Below, piece after piece: positions 60,797-64,000 of a stretch of DNA of 64,000 nucleotides; position 1 is the stretch's first letter, and the number at the start of each line of letters is the position of its first letter. The stretch is from the NCBI RefSeq assembly GCF_013376175.1, contig NZ_JABXXR010000002.1, forward strand, positions 1-64,000, given 5' to 3'. Under the pieces are notes generated by a model that saw only the letters and a program-made list of their open reading frames with translations, was not told the DNA's origin and searched no databases. The position numbers and the translations under genes are program-made. Source of the DNA: Ameyamaea chiangmaiensis. GTDB taxonomy: Bacteria > Pseudomonadota > Alphaproteobacteria > Acetobacterales > Acetobacteraceae.

Positions 60797-62161
60797 CTAC
60801 TCGTCCTCGGCGGTCAGCACGAACTGGTCGGCTTCCTCGTCGAAGTCGAACAGTTCGGCATACCGTGCCCAGCCGATGACCGTGGCCAGGGTCTGGCGCG
60901 CATAGTCGGGCGACATGCTCTCCTCCAGCGTTTCACGAAACCGTGCCGCCCCGACGCGGTGGCTTCCGCGCTCGTCGACGGCGGCGCGGATGGCGCGAAA
61001 CAGTGGCACGTTCTGCAGCAGGCTGCGACGCAGCAGCGCCTTGCGTTCGTCATGGTCGGCCTGAACGTAACGTACGCCATCCTCGGTCAGCATGATGTCG
61101 CCGTCTTCCAGTTCGGCGAACTCCAGGAGCTGGAGGGACTCGCCCAGGGGAAAGAGATCGTCAAGCTCGAGCTGAAGCCGGGCGGCGAGCAGTGGCAGAT
61201 CCGCGCGGCCGGCCAGCGGCTCGGCGGCCAGCGTCTCCAGCATTCCGGCCATGGCGCTCACGGACAGACGCGGCAGCGCGGCATACTGCGGCAGCGCCGG
61301 GGGGGCGGAGCCTTGCGGGTCGAGTATCTCCGCTTCCGAGACGATGGCGGCCCGCCGCGTCATCAGGCCGTAGATCCGGTCCACAAGGACACGAAACGCA
61401 TCGTCCTCCCGGTTGCGGGGGTGAGGGAGCGCGACCGCTATCTCGTGGGCGACGCGACCGGGATTGGCCGTGAAGAGCACGATCCGGTCACACAGCAGTA
61501 CCGCTTCCTCGATATTGTGCGTGACCAGCATCACCGAGCGGGCGGGCAGCTTTCTTTCGGCCCACAACTCGATCAGGTCGGTGCGCAGGTTTTCCGCCGT
61601 CAGTACGTCCAGTGTCGAAAAGGGCTCGTCCATCAGCATCAGGTCGGGCCGCGTTGCCAGTGCGCGGGCAATACCGACCCGCTGGCGCATCCCGCCGCCA
61701 AGTTCGCGCGGATAGGCGTTTTCATACCCGCCGAGGCCGACCAGATCGATGGCCTCGCGCACCATGCGCTCGCGCTCCGGCGTGGCGAGCGCGCGGGATT
61801 CGAGGGCAAGCGCGATGTTCTGGGAGACGTCGAGCCACGGGAACAGCGCGAAGGACTGGAACACCATCGCGATCCCTTCGACCGGCCCGCGGACCGGCGC
61901 GCCACGCCATGTGATGGTGCCCTCGGTGGGCGCCAGAAGCCCCGCGATCAGGCGCAGAAGCGTTGACTTCCCCGACCCCGACCGGCCGAGCAGACCCACG
62001 ATCTCGCCGCTGCGGATCGTCAGGTCCACCGCATCGAGCACGACGAGGTCAGAGAGGCTTTCCTTGTGATAGGCCTGCCTGCACGCCGTGACGCGGACCA
62101 GTTCCTCGCCCGGTCTGTGCGACGGCGGGGCAGGCGGCTCGGCGGGAGAGGAGGCGTCCAT
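60797..62161 (-). CDS. ABC transporter ATPase with AAA-associated C-terminal domain (nitrate/taurine type)
   Basis: A 454-residue ATPase. The N-terminal ABC domain (about 20-265) has [51 protein letters not shown] and the switch His in [10 protein letters not shown], of the NitT/TauT type. The C-terminal part (about 300-454) matches the AAA-associated domain found in a subgroup of such ATPases; it is helical and acidic and may regulate activity. The start is ATG 62161, with GTG 62170 as the alternative. It is downstream of the fused permease gene with a 30-bp gap. Confidence 0.88.
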   Translation of the reverse strand: MDASSPAEPPAPPSHRPGEELVRVTACRQAYHKESLSDLVVLDAVDLTIRSGEIVGLLGRSGSGKSTLLRLIAGLLAPTEGTITWRGAPVRGPVEGIAMVFQSFALFPWLDVSQNIALALESRALATPERERMVREAIDLVGLGGYENAYPRELGGGMRQRVGIARALATRPDLMLMDEPFSTLDVLTAENLRTDLIELWAERKLPARSVMLVTHNIEEAVLLCDRIVLFTANPGRVAHEIAVALPHPRNREDDAFRVLVDRIYGLMTRRAAIVSEAEILDPQGSAPPALPQYAALPRLSVSAMAGMLETLAAEPLAGRADLPLLAARLQLELDDLFPLGESLQLLEFAELEDGDIMLTEDGVRYVQADHDERKALLRRSLLQNVPLFRAIRAAVDERGSHRVGAARFRETLEESMSPDYARQTLATVIGWARYAELFDFDEEADQFVLTAEDE

Positions 62162-62191
62162 TGACAGCACTTTCTCGGCTAGTGGTCCGGG

Positions 62192-63925
62192 TCAGGAATA
62201 CAGGGTGTAGCGTCGTTCGGCGAACGCGCGCGCCGGGTGCCAGACCAGCCGGTTCAGCCCCACGACGTAGGCGGCCATCACCACCATGCCGAGCCCGACA
62301 TGGTTGAACGCGCCCTGACGGGTCGCAACGGCGATATAGGCCCCCAGTCCATGGGCGTGCACGCTGGTGTCGCCCCAGCGCGCGACTTCGGCGGCGATCG
62401 CTGCATTCCACGCCACACCGGACGCCATCAGCGCTCCTCCGAGAACCGAGGGAGCGATCGCAGGCAGCACGATGCGGGTCCACCACCGCAGGCCGCGGAC
62501 GCGATACAGGCGCGCGACCTCCAGCGCCTCGCGCGGGATGCCGGACGTGCCGTCGATCACGCTGAACAGGATGTACCATTGGGCGCCGAGCACGATGAGG
62601 GGGGTCAGCCACAGATCGGGCGTCAGATCGAAGGTGACGATGGCAGCCACGAACAGCGGATAGAACAGGTTGGCGGGAAAAGCGGCTAGAAGCTGGCCAA
62701 TGCGCCGGGCGCGCACGGCCCAGGACGGCCGTAATCCGATCCACACGCCCACCGGAACCCAGACCAGTGTCGCAAGCCCGAGCATGGCCAGCACGCGCAG
62801 CAGTGTGAAGCCGCCCAGCACCAGCACGGCGCCGATATCGGCAAGCGAGAAATGGGTCCGGCCGTAGAGCGTCAGCCGCGCGAGCGCGAGCAGGCCGCCG
62901 GCCGCCAACACAATCATCGCCACGCGTCGCGCGGCCGTGTTCGCCTGTCGTTCGCCGGGGTCGAGTGTGGGGCGTGCACCGATGGGCAGACGCGCAAGGC
63001 GTGTCATCATGCGGCTGTTGGCCGATACGACGCTGCGCACCAGTGGCGCGCGTCTCACCAGGGCCAGGGCCCAGGGTTCGCGACCAACCAGGCCGATGCG
63101 CTGGTCGGTGCGATACCGTTCGGACCACGACAGCAGGGGGCGGAACAGGATCTGGTCGCACGCGACGAGGACAGCGGCCATCACCGCGATCGCGGCCACC
63201 ACGGCACGCAGGTCGCTGCGGGCGATCGCTTCGGCGACGTAGGAGCCGAGGCCGGGCAGAACGACATGGGTTCCGCCCACGGTGATCGTCTCGGCATAGA
63301 CGACCATGAACCATCCACCGGACAGGGCCGACACGGCCGACCATGTCAAGGAGGGAACGCAGTATGGCAGTTCGACACGCCAGAACCGTTGCCAACTGGT
63401 CAGGCGCAGGCCACGCGCCACCTCGCCGAGGTCGGTGGGCAAGGCCGTCAGGGCGCGGTGGAAGCCGAACGCGATGGTCCAAACCTGCGCGGCACAGATC
63501 GCCGCGATCGCCGCCAGTTCGCCGCCAGCCATGGTGCCGGGGAACAGTCCCATGAAGACGACGACGGAAAACGTCAGATAACCAAGGATCGGGACCGACT
63601 GGAGAACATCCAGCGCGGGCACGAGGATCAGCCCCGCCGTTCGGCTTCTTACCGCCAGGACACCGTAAAGCAGGGCCACCGGCAGCGCGAGCGCCAGACC
63701 GGCCAGAAGCCTCGCCGTCGTGCACAGCGCATCATAGGGCAGTGTTGACGGCGCCAGGGTGATCGTGGCGACCGAGGCCTCGCCCGCTGGCGGGGCAAGA
63801 ACGTTGCGGACCACGTCGGCCAGCAGGACGACCAGCCCCAGTGCACACAGGATGGCGACCAGATCGGCGGGGTGTGGCCGTCTGTCCAAGAGACGCGGCG
63901 GCGACGCTGCGGTGCGTCCTGACAC
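62192..63925 (-). CDS. Fused double ABC permease (nitrate/taurine-type importer)
   Basis: A permease of about 577 residues containing two binding-protein-dependent transport domains in one chain. Each half has about six helices and an EAA loop: EVARGLRLTSWQRFWRVELPYCVPSL in the first half and EALEVARLYRVRGLRWWTRIVLPAIAPSV in the second, the contacts for the ATPase. Relatives carry nitrate, sulfonate or similar small anions; no periplasmic binding protein gene is visible, so the substrate is unknown. The start is uncertain: GTG at 63925 has GGAGG upstream at 11-base spacing, and GTG at 63955 is the longer option. Confidence 0.85.
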   Translation of the reverse strand: MSGRTAASPPRLLDRRPHPADLVAILCALGLVVLLADVVRNVLAPPAGEASVATITLAPSTLPYDALCTTARLLAGLALALPVALLYGVLAVRSRTAGLILVPALDVLQSVPILGYLTFSVVVFMGLFPGTMAGGELAAIAAICAAQVWTIAFGFHRALTALPTDLGEVARGLRLTSWQRFWRVELPYCVPSLTWSAVSALSGGWFMVVYAETITVGGTHVVLPGLGSYVAEAIARSDLRAVVAAIAVMAAVLVACDQILFRPLLSWSERYRTDQRIGLVGREPWALALVRRAPLVRSVVSANSRMMTRLARLPIGARPTLDPGERQANTAARRVAMIVLAAGGLLALARLTLYGRTHFSLADIGAVLVLGGFTLLRVLAMLGLATLVWVPVGVWIGLRPSWAVRARRIGQLLAAFPANLFYPLFVAAIVTFDLTPDLWLTPLIVLGAQWYILFSVIDGTSGIPREALEVARLYRVRGLRWWTRIVLPAIAPSVLGGALMASGVAWNAAIAAEVARWGDTSVHAHGLGAYIAVATRQGAFNHVGLGMVVMAAYVVGLNRLVWHPARAFAERRYTLYS

Positions 63926-64000
63926 GCTTCTACCGTCCTCCCTCGCGCATGACACAGGATGCGTCGTGCGGCAGGCCCCATCTTACCGTGTGTGGGGCGC

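Overview
This GC-rich window (mid-60s percent by eye) is dense chromosomal housekeeping DNA from an alphaproteobacterium, most likely an acetic acid bacterium (Acetobacteraceae). Three things point there: a complete PhyR/NepR/EcfG/HisKA_2-kinase general stress response cluster (an alphaproteobacterial hallmark), a PopZ-type DUF2497 protein next to valS, and an alpha-amino acid ester hydrolase whose catalytic residues fit the enzyme known from Acetobacter. No transposase, integrase, phage gene, CRISPR array or rRNA was seen. One tRNA (Cys, GCA) is present.

Layout. 1-7.5 kb: a truncated lipoprotein gene and a TerC-family protein on the minus strand, then purB and a tightly coupled purC-purS-X-purQ-purL run (X is a small secreted Rap1a-like protein), then bolA and grxD, closed by a strong terminator. 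7.5-15.4 kb: a small basic exported protein, yraN, cardiolipin synthase, an EEP-fold nuclease/phosphatase, an AI-2E-family permease, sseA-metC and comM (yifB). Three stacked inverted repeats lie between comM and serA. 15.4-21.8 kb: serA, hisN and a diheme cytochrome c on the minus strand; kdsB-pheA and dapA-smpB on the plus strand. 21.8-26.8 kb: a double cold-shock-domain protein, an LpxR-like lipid A deacylase paired with a Gfo/Idh/MocA dehydrogenase, and the ABC-F protein Uup.

26.8-32.6 kb is a stress-response island: otsA (trehalose-6-phosphate synthase) and phyR on the minus strand; two ECF sigma factor genes in tandem, nepR and a membrane HisKA_2 sensor kinase on the plus strand. A site close to the EcfG promoter consensus lies upstream of otsA. 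32.6-38.6 kb: cydDC, an OmpA-like lipoprotein and recQ. 38.6-43.7 kb: a glycerol regulon (DeoR-type repressor, glpD, glpF, glpK) with two clear GlpR-type operators in front of glpD. 43.7-50.3 kb: a PCuAC-like periplasmic protein, nrdR-nusB-thiL, a GNAT-like protein, an SDR, glucokinase, a DUF2721 protein and tRNA-Cys. 50.3-58.1 kb: a PIMT-like methyltransferase, tolC, popZ, valS and ilvD. 58.3-64 kb: the ester hydrolase, msrA, and an ABC importer made of a fused double permease and an ATPase with an extra C-terminal domain.

The genes group into purine synthesis, amino-acid synthesis (Ser, His, Phe, Lys, Met, branched-chain), envelope building and lipid A remodelling, glycerol use, and stress control. 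No wholly new system stands out. The observations most worth checking are the double-sigma stress island with its otsA promoter, the LpxR/GnnA-like pair, the Rap1a-like gene inside the purine operon, the glp operators and the unexplained inverted repeats.
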